A stretch of DNA of 64,000 nucleotides from Kribbella sp. ALI-6-A (GCF_001984195.1 NZ_MTQN01000007.1:1-64000), one strand, 5' to 3'; shown: positions 51,378 through 60,357, numbered from the stretch's first letter. Notes: generated from the letters alone by a model not told the origin. Numbers and translations: made by a program.

Positions 51378-53273
51378 TCAGGCCAGGGAGTCCTCCCAGG
51401 CCTGGTGGAGGCCGGCGTAGTGGCCTCCGTCGGTGATCAGGACGTCGGGACTGCCGTCCTCGATGATGCGGCCGTGTTCGAGCACGATGACCCGGTCGGC
51501 GGTCTCGACGGTGGACAGCCGGTGGGCGATCACGATCGCGGTCCGGTCGGCGAGGATCGTGCGCAGCGCGCGCTGGATCAGCCGCTCGCTGGGGATGTCG
51601 AGGCTGGAGGTCGCCTCGTCCAGGATCAGCACCGCCGGGTCGGCCAGGAACGCCCGGGCGAAGGCGACCAGCTGCCGCTGACCGGCCGACAACCGGCTGC
51701 CGCGCTTCTCGACGGCGGTCTCGTAGCCGTCGGGCAGCCGGACGATGAACTCATGCGCGCCGATCACCTTGGCCGCCTCGACGATCTCGTCCATCGTCGC
51801 GTCCGGTTTGCCGAACCGGATGTTGTCGGCGACCGTGCCGGTGAACAGGAAGTTCTCCTGGGTCACCATCACCACCCGCTCGCGCAGGTCGTCCTCGGTG
51901 AGCTTGCGCAGGTCGATCCCGTCCAGCACGACCTGACCACCGGTCGGGTCGTAGAACCGGGCGACCAGCTTGGCGATCGTGGTCTTGCCCGCGCCCGTCG
52001 TACCGACCAGGGCCAAGGTCTGCCCGGCCGGGACGTCCAGGTCGAGCCCGGGCAGCACCGCCACCCCGTCGACGTAGTTGAACTTCACGTTCCGCAGCTC
52101 CAGATGACCCCGCGCGTGCTGGGCCGGCTTGGCCGGCTCCTTCGGCTCGGGTACGTCGGGAGTCTCGTTGAGTACGCCGGACAGCTTCTCCAGCGCCGCG
52201 CTCGCGGACAGGAACGTGTTGTAGAACTGCGAGATGTCCTGAAGCGGCTCGAAGAACTGCCGCAGGTAGAGCAGGAACGCGGTCAGGACGCCGACCGTGA
52301 CGTGCCCGTGGTAGGCCTGCCAGCCGCCGTAGGCCAGGATCGCCACGATCGTGATGTTGCCGACGCCCTTGATCGAGGGCATGAAGATCGCGTTGATCCG
52401 GAACGACTCCAGGTTCGCCTCCCGGTAGCGGTCGTTCACCCCGTGGAAGATCTGCTCGTTGCGCGGCTCGCGGCGGAACGCCTGGACCGCGCGGATCCCG
52501 GTCATCGACTCGACGAAGTGCACGATCACCAGCGCGACGGCTTCCCGGCTGCGCCGGTAGACCAGCTGCGAGCGGCGCCGGAACCAGGCGGTCAGGAAGA
52601 ACAGCACCGGGAACGACAGCAGCGCGAGCAGCCCGAGCTTCACGTCCAGCGTGAGCAGCAGCACCGCCGTACCGACCAGGGTCAGCAGTGCCGTCACCAG
52701 ACCGTCGAACCCGGTCTCCAGCATCTCGTCGATGACGTCCACGTCGGAGGTCAGCCGGGAGATCACCCGGCCCGACGTGTACCGGTCGTGGAACGACGGG
52801 CTGAGCCGCTGGAAGTGGTCGAACACCCGCCGGCGCAGCCCGAGCAGGATCGTCTGGCCGAGCCGGCCCGCTCGCATCAGGAACAGCTGGCGGGCGAACG
52901 CCTGGATCAGCGCCGACGCGAGCACCGCGACGACCACGGTGATCAGCGTCTGGTTGCCCTCGCCGGCCAGGATCGGCGGGATGCCCTTGTCGATGCCGAG
53001 GTGCACCAGGTACGGCACCGCGAGCCGGGCCGCGTTCTCCACCACGACGATCGCGACGAGCAGCCAGATCATCTTCTTGTACGGGCGCAGCAGCTCGCCG
53101 AGCAGCTTGCGTGACTGCGCCTTGAGCCGCAGGGTCGTGGCCCGGGACAACTCGTCGTCGGACTCCTCGGCGTACCCGCGCCAGGACTCCTCCCGGTCGA
53201 TCACCTGCGCGTCGTGCCGGGACCCTGGTTCGTCGTCCGAGGGTGGCGGAGGTGTTTGCTGAGTCGTCGTCAT
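51378..53273 (-). CDS. ABC exporter half-transporter, canonical NBD subunit
   Basis: The protein has 631 residues: a 60-residue polar N-terminus, six-helix membrane domain (about 75-370) and an ATPase domain with Walker A VGTTGAGKTT, Q-loop VTQENFLFTG, signature RLSAGQRQL, Walker B VLILDEATSSLD and switch VIAHRLST. All catalytic residues are present. ATG at 53273 overlaps the partner's stop (ATGA). Together they should form a heterodimeric exporter; substrate unknown (drug, lipid or peptide). Confidence 0.93.
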   Translation of the reverse strand: MTTTQQTPPPPSDDEPGSRHDAQVIDREESWRGYAEESDDELSRATTLRLKAQSRKLLGELLRPYKKMIWLLVAIVVVENAARLAVPYLVHLGIDKGIPPILAGEGNQTLITVVVAVLASALIQAFARQLFLMRAGRLGQTILLGLRRRVFDHFQRLSPSFHDRYTSGRVISRLTSDVDVIDEMLETGFDGLVTALLTLVGTAVLLLTLDVKLGLLALLSFPVLFFLTAWFRRRSQLVYRRSREAVALVIVHFVESMTGIRAVQAFRREPRNEQIFHGVNDRYREANLESFRINAIFMPSIKGVGNITIVAILAYGGWQAYHGHVTVGVLTAFLLYLRQFFEPLQDISQFYNTFLSASAALEKLSGVLNETPDVPEPKEPAKPAQHARGHLELRNVKFNYVDGVAVLPGLDLDVPAGQTLALVGTTGAGKTTIAKLVARFYDPTGGQVVLDGIDLRKLTEDDLRERVVMVTQENFLFTGTVADNIRFGKPDATMDEIVEAAKVIGAHEFIVRLPDGYETAVEKRGSRLSAGQRQLVAFARAFLADPAVLILDEATSSLDIPSERLIQRALRTILADRTAIVIAHRLSTVETADRVIVLEHGRIIEDGSPDVLITDGGHYAGLHQAWEDSLA

Positions 53274-55084
53274 GCGTGCACCTCCTCCTCTTCGGCTGCG
53301 AGTAGCTGCCTGTATGCCGGAACAGTTGCCAGCAGCTCGGCGTGGGTTCCGACGTGGGTGATCGTGCCGCCCTCCAGCAGCGCGACCTGGTCGGCCAGCA
53401 TCACCGTCGACGCCCGGTGCGCCACCACGATGCCGGTGGTCGCGGAGAGCACGTTGCGCAGCGCCTCCTCGACCAGGGCCTCGGTGTGCACGTCCAACGC
53501 GGACAGGGTGTCGTCGAGCACCAGTACGGCGGGCTTGGCGAGCACCGCCCGAGCCAGCGCCAGTCGTTGCCGCTGGCCACCGGACAGCGACATGCCCTGC
53601 TCGCCGACCCGGGTGTCCAGACCCCAGGGCAGGTCGTTGGCGAAGGTGGCCTGCGCGATCTCCAGGGCCTGCTGGACGTCGGCGTCCGTGGCGTCCGGCC
53701 GGCCGAGCGTGATGTTCTCCCGGACCGACATCGAGAACAGCGTCGGGTCGTCGAAGGCCGAGGCGACCGCGCTGCGCAGGGACTTCAGGTCGAGATCCCG
53801 GACGTCGTGCCCGTCGATGGTGATCCGGCCACCGGTCACGTCGTACAGGCGGGGGACCAGCGCGGTGAGCGTGGTCTTGCCCGACCCGGTGGCGCCGACC
53901 AGGGCCAGCGTCGTACCGGGGGCGAGATCGAGGTTGATGTCGTGCAGGACGTCGGCCGACTCCGGCGAGAACCGGAAGCTGACGTTCTCGAAGCGCAGGT
54001 GACCGCGGGGGTTCACCAGCTGCTCCGGGCCGGACTCGATCGACGACTTGGTGTCGAGGATCTCGCTGATCCGGTCCGCCGACGTCATCGCCTCCTGTGC
54101 CATCGCGAGGATCGTGCCGAGCGACTCGACCGGCCAGATCAGCGACAGCATCAGCGTGATGAACGCGACCAGCGTGCCCAGGGTGATCGACTCCCGGCCG
54201 ACCGCGAGCGCGCCGAGCAGCAGCACGATCACCAGCGTCAGGTTCGGGATCACTTCCAGGAACGTCCAGAACCGCGACGCCAGCCGGACCTTCTCCACCG
54301 AGGTGCCGTAGAGCTTGACCGCGCCGTCGTCGAACTGCTTCTTCACGTGCTCGCGCCGGCCGAACGCCTTGATCACCCGGAAACCGAGCGCGGACTCCTC
54401 GATCCGGGTGGCCAGGTCGCCCTGCTGGTCCTGGACCCGGCGCGAGATGGCCAGGTACTTCTTCTCGAACTTCAGCGACACCACGATGATCGGCACCGCG
54501 GCGATCAGCACGACCACGCCGAGCGGCCAGTACAGCCGCAGCAGCAGGATCGTGACGACCACCAGTTGCAGGATGTTGATCACCAGGAACAGCAGGCCGA
54601 AGCCCATGAACCGGCGGATCGTCGACAGGTCGACGGTCACCCGGGACAGCAGCTGACCGCTCTGCCAGCGGTTGTGGAACTCCATCGGCAGGGACTGCAG
54701 CCGGACGTACAGGTCGTGCCGCAGGGTCGCTTCGAGATCGCTGACCGCGCGGGACTGGGCCCAGCGGCGCATCCAGACCAGCAGGACCTCGCTGATGCTG
54801 AGCCCGAGGGCGAGAAAGGCGAGCGGGACCAGCAGGTCGAGCTCGCGGCGGGTGACCGGGCCGTCGATGATGGCCCGGGTGACGAGGGGAACGCTCAGGC
54901 TGACGCCGACACCGAGAATGGCCGTGGAGAACATGATCGCCAGGCGCTTGCGGTGTGGCCGGAGGTAGGGCCTCAGCCGCCACAGGTTTCGGCTGCGGGC
55001 GGGGGCTCGGGTGGTAGGGGCTGCGATCGAGGGCGCTTGGTCAGGTTGCTCTGAGGGCATCTGGAGGGGCGCACTTCCCAACAT
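53270..55084 (-). CDS. ABC exporter half-transporter, degenerate NBD subunit
   Basis: The protein has 604 residues with the same membrane/ATPase plan. Walker A VGATGSGKTT, signature SLSGGQRQR and switch VVAHRAST are normal, but the Walker B is VLVLDDTLSALD, so the catalytic Glu is Asp, and the Q-loop position reads FDDPTLF. This is the non-canonical half of a heterodimer such as TM287/288 or BmrCD. It is upstream in the operon and overlaps the canonical subunit gene by four bases. Confidence 0.93.
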   Translation of the reverse strand: MLGSAPLQMPSEQPDQAPSIAAPTTRAPARSRNLWRLRPYLRPHRKRLAIMFSTAILGVGVSLSVPLVTRAIIDGPVTRRELDLLVPLAFLALGLSISEVLLVWMRRWAQSRAVSDLEATLRHDLYVRLQSLPMEFHNRWQSGQLLSRVTVDLSTIRRFMGFGLLFLVINILQLVVVTILLLRLYWPLGVVVLIAAVPIIVVSLKFEKKYLAISRRVQDQQGDLATRIEESALGFRVIKAFGRREHVKKQFDDGAVKLYGTSVEKVRLASRFWTFLEVIPNLTLVIVLLLGALAVGRESITLGTLVAFITLMLSLIWPVESLGTILAMAQEAMTSADRISEILDTKSSIESGPEQLVNPRGHLRFENVSFRFSPESADVLHDINLDLAPGTTLALVGATGSGKTTLTALVPRLYDVTGGRITIDGHDVRDLDLKSLRSAVASAFDDPTLFSMSVRENITLGRPDATDADVQQALEIAQATFANDLPWGLDTRVGEQGMSLSGGQRQRLALARAVLAKPAVLVLDDTLSALDVHTEALVEEALRNVLSATTGIVVAHRASTVMLADQVALLEGGTITHVGTHAELLATVPAYRQLLAAEEEEVHA

Positions 55085-55208
55085 GCTCGGCCAGTGAGTG
55101 GGTTGCGACCGGAAAACGGCGCGATTTCCAGTATCACTCAGTGCTCAGCGCTTGTCCCCGGAATTCCATTCCTCGGTGATGTAACTGCCGCTTCCTGCAA
55201 TGACCGGA

Positions 55209-55232
55209 CCCCGCCACCGGGCGGTGACGGGG
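55209..55232 (-). terminator. hairpin terminator after the large secreted-protein gene
   Basis: CCCCGCCACC (55209-55218) pairs with GGTGACGGGG (55223-55232), 9 of 10 pairs, around GGGC. On the minus strand it begins 21 bases after the stop at 55253. Confidence 0.65.
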
Positions 55233-55252
55233 CTCACAGTCATTACGCTTCG

Positions 55253-58009
55253 TTATGGGGAGACCCGGAGAAATGCGATCCCGTCGACGGTCGCCGGGGC
55301 CGCCGAGGTCGACACGATCCGGACGTCCCCGGTCCGGTACGGCGTGACCGGCAGGTACGTGACCTTCCGGGTCGGGGTCGCCGCCGTCAGCGGGACCGAG
55401 GCGATCTTGACGCCCGCGTGGTAGACGTCGACCGAGCCCTGGCCGGGCCCGTTCAGCGTGACCAGGGCGATCCGGACGCCCGACTCGCCGGTCTTGGTCA
55501 ACGCCGCGCCCTGGGCGTTCAGCGTCGACGTCGTGCCCTGGAAGGCGAGCGTGTTGCTGCCGCGGGTGACCGAACCGGTCGAGGTCAGCGCCCGGTCGTC
55601 CTGCGGGTACACCGAGCAGGTCTGCGGCGACCAGGCCGACATGTTGCCGATCACGTCGCGGGCCCGGACCATGAAACAGCGCTCCGAGCCGGCGTTCGCA
55701 CCCCAGGCCACTGAGGTGTCCTGCAGCGTCTGCCAGGCCGCCGGGTAGACCCAGGCGCCGAGCGGCTGGCCGGGCGCCGCGCCGCGGTAGGCGATGTCGT
55801 ACGCGACCGGCTCGAGGTTGTCGGTGAAGGAGTAGCGGTACGTCTGCGCGGGCGTCAGGACCACTCGGTCGCCCGGCCGGCTGCTCACGTGGGTCGGAGC
55901 GGTGCCGTCGGTCTCACTGCAGTACGACGTGCTCCAAGCGCTCAGGTTCTGCGCCTTGTCCCGGGAGCGGACCTGCCAGCAGGTGTCGACGCCGGGGTTG
56001 CCGGTCAGGCTGACCTCGGTGGTCCCGATGCCCTGCCAGCCGGCGATCTCCTGCCAGGCGCCGTACGGCGAGGTCGGGGTCGGGCGCTGCTGGAACCGGA
56101 CGTCGTAGTTGAGGATGCCGGTCGCCGGCTCGTACGGGTCGTCGGCCGGGTCGGTGAACGACCAGTTGAACGTCGAGGTGGTGAAGTCGCGGATCCGGTC
56201 GCCGGCGCTCGCGGTGGTGAGCACCGGGGGAGTCTGGTCGGTGCGGTGCTGCGGATCGGGTTTGAGCCAGCTCAGCGTGATCACGCGCGGACGGGCGTCC
56301 GGGGCGGCGTACACGATCTTGGGGCCGCCGGAGCCGTCGACGCGGAACGTTGCCTGCTGCAACCGTCCGAGCGCTGGGCCGTAGCGGCGCTGGCCGAGGG
56401 CCGGGTCGTTGAGGTCGGTGACGAGGAGGTCCTTGGTGGACAGGCCGTTGGTGTCCGTGCCGTCGACGAGCTGGACGACGAAACCGTTGCCGAGCTGCGC
56501 GTTCGCCGCGACGGTGAGACTGCGCGGGGGCTCCGGGCCGGTCACGTCGATGACCTGATTGCCTCCGGTGCAGCCGGTGAGCAGGGCCCAGCGGCCGTTG
56601 ACCGCGTTCGGGCCGACGGTGCAGCCGCTCGCGACGGTGATCGTCTTGCTGGTCCCGGCGGTGACGTCCTGGCCCTGGAGCACGCCGGGCTCGGTGACCT
56701 TCCAGGTGGTGCTGCCCGCGAGCGCGAACGGCGGTGCGAGATCGGCGACCTTCGCCTTGGTGGCGACGTCGTGGATCGCACCGTTGTGCGCGACGAGCTT
56801 GCCGCCCTTGCCGAGCACGACGTCATCGGCGGCGGGGAAGGTCAGGTCGCCGACGCGGGCTGTCGCGGCGTCGAAGGTGAGCAGCGTGGACCCTTCGAGC
56901 TGGAACGGCTTGCCGGAGTTGCTGCCGCCGGTCGCGGTCCAGGCGGCGCCGTTGTTGCTCGTCTCGTACAAGGTGTGGGCGGGCTGCTGGTCGGACGTGA
57001 CCAGGCGGTCGCCCGACAGGCCGACGTACTGGACCTGGGCTGCGAACGGCGGAGTCGCTTTCACGGTTTGCAGTACGCCGTCGGTGCCGACCGAGGCGAT
57101 CTTGCTCTGGGCGCTGACCAGGAGCCGGCCGGTGGTGAGATCGGCCGCGTCGTGCACACCGGTGACGAACGGGCGGGTGACGGTGCCTGCTCCGGTGACC
57201 TTGACCAGTTCGGTGCCGATCCGGACGGCGACGTCGTCGCCGAGCGGGAGGATCGGTTCGCCGTACGGGACCTGAATCGTGCCGGTGGCCGTCGTGGTGC
57301 GCTGCTTCCAGGCCAGCGACCTCGTGGTTGTTGTCGCCGCGGTCTGCCAAATCACGCGGTTCGGCGTGAGCTGGGCCCAGGAGGGGTTGGCGGTCAGGGT
57401 GGTGACCGCGGTGGCCGCTCCGGTCGCGATGTCGATCACCGCGATCCGGCCGGACATCCCGACCAGAAGGGCGGTGTCGGAGCTGTCCAGGATCGATGGT
57501 GCTCCGGCGGCGCCGGTGACGACCTTCTCGGTGTTGCCGACCGCTCGCAGGTAGATCGTCGAGCCGCGCCGGATCAGCAGGCCGCCGGGGTACACGCCCT
57601 GGTAGACGGCGTCCGCCGGCACGGTCACCTGGCTGGTCGCGTCGGTCACGAGATCGCGGAAGGTGACCACGCCCGAGCCGATCTGGACGGCGTACTTGCC
57701 CAGCAGCATCGGCGCGGCGTCCGGCTGCGTGGGTGACCTGCCGATCGTTCTCGCGGTAGCTCCCGTGCTGGTGCTCTGCACCTCCCACGGCTCGGGCGAG
57801 CGGTCGTCGGGCTGCCCGTACGACGTCACGTAGTACTGGCTCGTGACCGCCCGCAGCCTGTACGGCGGGTCGGCGACCGATCTGCTGCCCACGGGCTGCC
57901 CCTCGCCCAGATGCGGCGGCGGCTCGGCGGCCACCACCTGAGTTGCGCCGACCGGCAGCAGAACCATGGCCATTCCGAGCGCGATCGCCCGTGCGCGGAC
58001 CTTGATCAC
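55253..58009 (-). CDS. large secreted protein with beta-propeller-like and Ig/Fn3-like regions
   Basis: The protein has 918 residues with a signal peptide ending VVAAEP near residue 28. The middle (about 60-570) has repeated strands of the type VRIGTELVKVTG and GRIAVIDIATGAATAVTTL, as in beta-propellers without clear catalytic sites. The C-terminal third (about 600-900) has two repeats ending WQ-GIGTTEVSLTGNPGVDTCWQVRSRDKAQNLSAWS and ERCFMVRARDVIGNMSAWSPQTCSVYP, which are Ig/Fn3-like domains common in actinobacterial exoproteins. No anchor is visible. Function unknown. Confidence 0.75.
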   Translation of the reverse strand: MIKVRARAIALGMAMVLLPVGATQVVAAEPPPHLGEGQPVGSRSVADPPYRLRAVTSQYYVTSYGQPDDRSPEPWEVQSTSTGATARTIGRSPTQPDAAPMLLGKYAVQIGSGVVTFRDLVTDATSQVTVPADAVYQGVYPGGLLIRRGSTIYLRAVGNTEKVVTGAAGAPSILDSSDTALLVGMSGRIAVIDIATGAATAVTTLTANPSWAQLTPNRVIWQTAATTTTRSLAWKQRTTTATGTIQVPYGEPILPLGDDVAVRIGTELVKVTGAGTVTRPFVTGVHDAADLTTGRLLVSAQSKIASVGTDGVLQTVKATPPFAAQVQYVGLSGDRLVTSDQQPAHTLYETSNNGAAWTATGGSNSGKPFQLEGSTLLTFDAATARVGDLTFPAADDVVLGKGGKLVAHNGAIHDVATKAKVADLAPPFALAGSTTWKVTEPGVLQGQDVTAGTSKTITVASGCTVGPNAVNGRWALLTGCTGGNQVIDVTGPEPPRSLTVAANAQLGNGFVVQLVDGTDTNGLSTKDLLVTDLNDPALGQRRYGPALGRLQQATFRVDGSGGPKIVYAAPDARPRVITLSWLKPDPQHRTDQTPPVLTTASAGDRIRDFTTSTFNWSFTDPADDPYEPATGILNYDVRFQQRPTPTSPYGAWQEIAGWQGIGTTEVSLTGNPGVDTCWQVRSRDKAQNLSAWSTSYCSETDGTAPTHVSSRPGDRVVLTPAQTYRYSFTDNLEPVAYDIAYRGAAPGQPLGAWVYPAAWQTLQDTSVAWGANAGSERCFMVRARDVIGNMSAWSPQTCSVYPQDDRALTSTGSVTRGSNTLAFQGTTSTLNAQGAALTKTGESGVRIALVTLNGPGQGSVDVYHAGVKIASVPLTAATPTRKVTYLPVTPYRTGDVRIVSTSAAPATVDGIAFLRVSP

Positions 58010-58159
58010 CGAAAACCCCCTCGACGGTGCGTGACCGTCTTCCCCACGTCGAAGGGGTGGACGTTAATCGGTTTCCGAGCGAGACGGAAGGCATGGTCCG
58101 GGCATCGGACGACGGCTTGGGGATGGGGTGCAGGAGCTTGGGGTGGGCATACTCGGCCG

Positions 58160-58522
58160 ATGATCCTCCGCTGCGAAGCCGTCCGCTGGGTCGGCGACGA
58201 TCCGATTCCGGGGCTGGTCGAGGTCGCGTTCACCGACGCCGAGGGGACGCGGCACGTGCTGATCGACAAGCCGCCCGTCTTCAGCGGCGCCAATGGGCTC
58301 GGACCAGGTACGGCGTACCCGGTGGCCGTGGGGCTCGACTGCGAGGTGTTGCGGGTCGACGAGGAGGCGGTCGTCATCACCACCGAACGCCCGTGGGGCG
58401 TCGAGACCGCGGACGGCCGCACCGAGTTCCGGGTCGGAGCCGACCAGCTAGGCGACATTGTTGCCCCCGGCAAGAACCGCGGCGTCGGGCGGTCGAGAGG
58501 CTCATCGGCTGGTCCGGCATGA
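58160..58522 (+). CDS. small hypothetical protein
   Basis: The protein has 120 residues, soluble. MILRCEAVRWVGDDPIPGLVEVAFTDAEG and EVLRVDEEAVVITTERPWGVETADGRTEFRVG look like a beta-rich fold of about 95 residues. The last 20 residues (KNRGVGRSRGSSAGPA) are low in complexity and may lie beyond the original end. I do not recognise the family. Confidence 0.55.
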   Translation: MILRCEAVRWVGDDPIPGLVEVAFTDAEGTRHVLIDKPPVFSGANGLGPGTAYPVAVGLDCEVLRVDEEAVVITTERPWGVETADGRTEFRVGADQLGDIVAPGKNRGVGRSRGSSAGPA

Positions 58523-58590
58523 CGTAGCGCGGCTCCGGCCGCGATCGGTCCACTCTTCTCATTCGAAGCCCGCCGTACCCAGGTATCGCG

Positions 58591-58881
58591 GTGGCGACCC
58601 GGAGTGATGTCGGTCCTGACGGGCCGCGCCAGATACGGGTGGAGGTGTGGTCCGAGGGAGGGCCGCAGGAGTTGCGGTTCGTCCATGAGACCGCTCTGAG
58701 CATCGGCGGCCACGAGGTCTTGGTCGGCAACGAGGACAGCGGAGAACTGACCGAGCTGGCACTCACGCAAGGCGACTACCCGCTACAGGTCTGGGTCGAC
58801 GCCGACGCTCCGGCCCTCGTGTCGCGGGTGGTATTTCTGCTCGGCGCTGGCCGGGGTGTGCGAAGGCCCAGGTCGGTCTGA
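58591..58881 (+). CDS. small hypothetical protein ending inside a terminator copy
   Basis: The protein has 96 residues. RQIRVEVWSEGGPQELRFVHETALSIGGHEVLVGNEDSGEL has the look of a small beta-rich domain. The last ten residues (GRGVRRPRSV) are encoded by the hairpin at 58863-58891, which belongs to the displaced tRNA terminator. So the original 3' end of the gene may have been replaced by the inserted element. GTG at 58591 is the start. Family unknown. Confidence 0.5.
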   Translation: MATRSDVGPDGPRQIRVEVWSEGGPQELRFVHETALSIGGHEVLVGNEDSGELTELALTQGDYPLQVWVDADAPALVSRVVFLLGAGRGVRRPRSV

Positions 58882-58891
58882 CCTGGGCCTT
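58863..58891 (-). terminator. terminator copy A (tRNA-Gly-derived)
   Basis: AAGGCCCAGGTC (58863-58874) pairs perfectly with GACCTGGGCCTT (58880-58891). It stands directly beyond the partial tRNA at 58898-58941, as the intact tRNA-Gly has its own terminator at 60719-60757. Confidence 0.75.
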
Positions 58892-58897
58892 TGCGGG

Positions 58898-58941
58898 TGG
58901 AGCGGGTGACGAGAATCGAACTCGCGCAGCGAGTTCGGAAG
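58898..58941 (-). repeat. partial tRNA-Gly copy A (anticodon loop to CCA)
   Basis: These 44 bases match the 3' half of the tRNA-Gly at 60765-60808 at 41 positions, from the anticodon loop to the encoded CCA. The 5' half is absent. Sequence beyond the anticodon (58941-59035) matches that beside copy B and not the tRNA. The most natural reading is an attachment-site remnant left by an integrative element. Confidence 0.8.
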
Positions 58942-59056
58942 TGCGGCTGCCCGCCCGCATGGCGCCTCCACGCCTGAAACCGACCCCCCGCAACACAGCG
59001 TGTGTGACGGCCAGCGACCACCGCTTAGGGAACGAACAGCTTGGTGGCTTCCGGAA

Positions 59057-59455
59057 TCATTCGGTGGATGGTTCCTGGCCACTCAACCGAGCAGCCCTGT
59101 CCTCGGCCCGTGCCATGCGCACACTCCACAGGCCAAGCGTCGGCACCAGCAGGATGCCAATGACGGCAACAATTCGAATCGGCCACTCGGGTCTGACCGT
59201 CAGGACCCAGACCAAGGTGACGATCACCGCCAGACCGCTGATGCCAAGGATCGCGGCGCTGGCCATGACTCGGTGTCTCGTCCAACGTGTCGGCGCGGGC
59301 GGATTCCGCACGAGCTTGTAGAGGATGACTCCGGAGACGATCGCCCCGAGCGCGGGCGAGAGTGCTGCCCGCGGACCATCCGTCACAAGAAAGCCGACGG
59401 CCGATGCACCGAGGATGAGCACGGCGATCCCGAGGACGATCTGTCGGCTTTTCAC
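59057..59455 (-). CDS. small four-helix membrane protein, cargo of the tRNA-Gly locus
   Basis: The protein has 132 residues with four predicted membrane helices (about 7-25, 30-48, 66-87 and 92-110) and an acidic tail (EDRAARLSGQEPSTE). No family is recognised. GTG at 59455. It is the only gene between partial tRNA copies A and B. A short repeat (59488-59519) lies 33 bases upstream, in the same relative place as the repeat before the next cargo gene. Confidence 0.65.
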   Translation of the reverse strand: MKSRQIVLGIAVLILGASAVGFLVTDGPRAALSPALGAIVSGVILYKLVRNPPAPTRWTRHRVMASAAILGISGLAVIVTLVWVLTVRPEWPIRIVAVIGILLVPTLGLWSVRMARAEDRAARLSGQEPSTE

Positions 59456-59487
59456 GACCGAATGCTAGGTGGCTAGTACGCCTACAT

Positions 59488-59519
59488 CTGCCCCGTCCCC
59501 CTGATAGCTGCCAAACCCA
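59488..59519. repeat. direct repeat 1 of 3 in the tRNA-Gly locus
   Basis: CTGCCCCGTCCCCCTGATAG and the following CTGCCAAACCCA recur, with small changes, at 59777-59807 and 60358-60387, all in the same orientation. Each lies at the edge of a cargo gene. They may be recombinase-binding sites or ancestral junctions. Confidence 0.7.
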
Positions 59520-59570
59520 AGCCAGCGACCATGGGGGCGGGGCTGACCGTGTCCGGGGCCGCACAAGCGA

Positions 59571-59610
59571 AAGGCCCGGGGCCGAGGATCTTGCCTCTGA
59601 CCTGGGCCTT
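59571..59610 (-). terminator. terminator copy B, decayed
   Basis: AAGGCCCGGG (59571-59580) pairs with CCTGGGCCTT (59601-59610), 9 of 10 pairs, around a 20-base loop. It lies beyond partial tRNA copy B, as terminator A does beyond copy A, and is a degraded duplicate of the tRNA terminator. Confidence 0.5.
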
Positions 59611-59616
59611 CACGCA

Positions 59617-59660
59617 CCGAGCGGGTGGCGAGAATCGAACTCGCGTAGCCAGGTCGGAAG
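59617..59660 (-). repeat. partial tRNA-Gly copy B (anticodon loop to acceptor end)
   Basis: These 44 bases match the tRNA-Gly 3' half at 39 positions; the CCA position reads CGG-like and is lost. Copy B shares a further ~95 bases (59660-59755) with the sequence beside copy A, including CGGAAGTGCGGC and CCCGCAAC blocks. Confidence 0.75.
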
Positions 59661-59745
59661 TGCGGCCGACCGCCTGCAGGGAGCGAGCCTCTACGCCGGG
59701 AAGTCATTCCCGCAACCCCCGTGAGTGACCGCGAACAACCGCCGA

Positions 59746-59765
59746 TTGGGGCACGTAGAGGGCAC
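59746..59765. repeat. 20-base repeat, possible integrase arm site (second copy 60671-60690)
   Basis: TTGGGGCACGTAGAGGGCAC here and TTGGGGCACGTGGAGGGCAC at 60671-60690 differ by one base and have the same orientation. They lie just inside the two ends of the interval between partial tRNA copy B and the intact tRNA-Gly, as expected for arm-type binding sites of a tyrosine recombinase. Confidence 0.55.
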
Positions 59766-59776
59766 GACACCCACGC

Positions 59777-59807
59777 CTGCCGTCGTCCCCTGATAGTTGC
59801 GAGACCA
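59777..59807. repeat. direct repeat 2 of 3 in the tRNA-Gly locus
   Basis: CTGCCGTCGTCCCCTGATAG followed by TTGCGAGACCA is the most diverged of the three copies. It lies 7 bases beyond the stop of the cargo gene 59814-60311, so that gene is flanked by copies 2 and 3. Confidence 0.65.
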
Positions 59808-59813
59808 AGGCCG

Positions 59814-60311
59814 TTACGGCGTAACCGTGATCTGCTGCGCGATCTCGACCACCCTGTCGGGGCCAATCAGTGCGTCGTGCGTCGATCCCGGCGGCAACTG
59901 AGCACCTGAGAACACGAATACCTGAGTTCCGTTCGGTCGGACGAGCCGAACTGCGGAGTCGCGGATGAAGGCTGTGGATCCGTCCGCCAGTGTGCGGACC
60001 TCTGAACAGCGGTGCTGTGGCGGCGCGTCCATTCCGTCACAGACAGTTGGCACGCGCTCGTTGCCGGTGGCGACCTCGACAGTCAGATCGACCGAGTTGG
60101 TCGCGGAGCCGGCGGGATAGCTCCAGGACGCTCCCGCCCAAAGCCAGCCCGCTGGTGTGCCGTCCATGTTCAGGCGTTGAGCGTCGCCACGCACAGCGCC
60201 GGGTGTCCGCGTGATCTCCGATGCGACTTGCGTGAACTGCGCTGCCAGCGCCTGAGACCGGGCGGTCGACACAATTTGGCCGCTGGGCACAGAACCCTTC
60301 GGTGTCGACAT
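59814..60311 (-). CDS. hypothetical protein, cargo of the tRNA-Gly locus
   Basis: The protein has about 165 residues. It has no signal peptide at the chosen ATG (60311), but the fold looks like the extracellular part of a lipoprotein: WLWAGASWSYPAGSATNSVDLTVEVATGNE, CDGMDAPPQHRCSEVRTLADGSTAFIRD and VRLVRPNGTQVFVFSG, with two Cys. The N-terminal anchor may have been lost. It is bounded by direct repeats 2 and 3. Family not recognised. Confidence 0.55.
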   Translation of the reverse strand: MSTPKGSVPSGQIVSTARSQALAAQFTQVASEITRTPGAVRGDAQRLNMDGTPAGWLWAGASWSYPAGSATNSVDLTVEVATGNERVPTVCDGMDAPPQHRCSEVRTLADGSTAFIRDSAVRLVRPNGTQVFVFSGAQLPPGSTHDALIGPDRVVEIAQQITVTP

Positions 60312-60357
60312 GCGCCCAGCGTCGCGCCACTCACAGGCCCGTGACAAGTCGCCAGAC

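Noticed and set aside
53342..55054. 570-residue plus-strand frame
   Set aside because: It is antisense to the ABC exporter gene and of high-GC shadow composition (Gln/Arg/His rich), with no family features.
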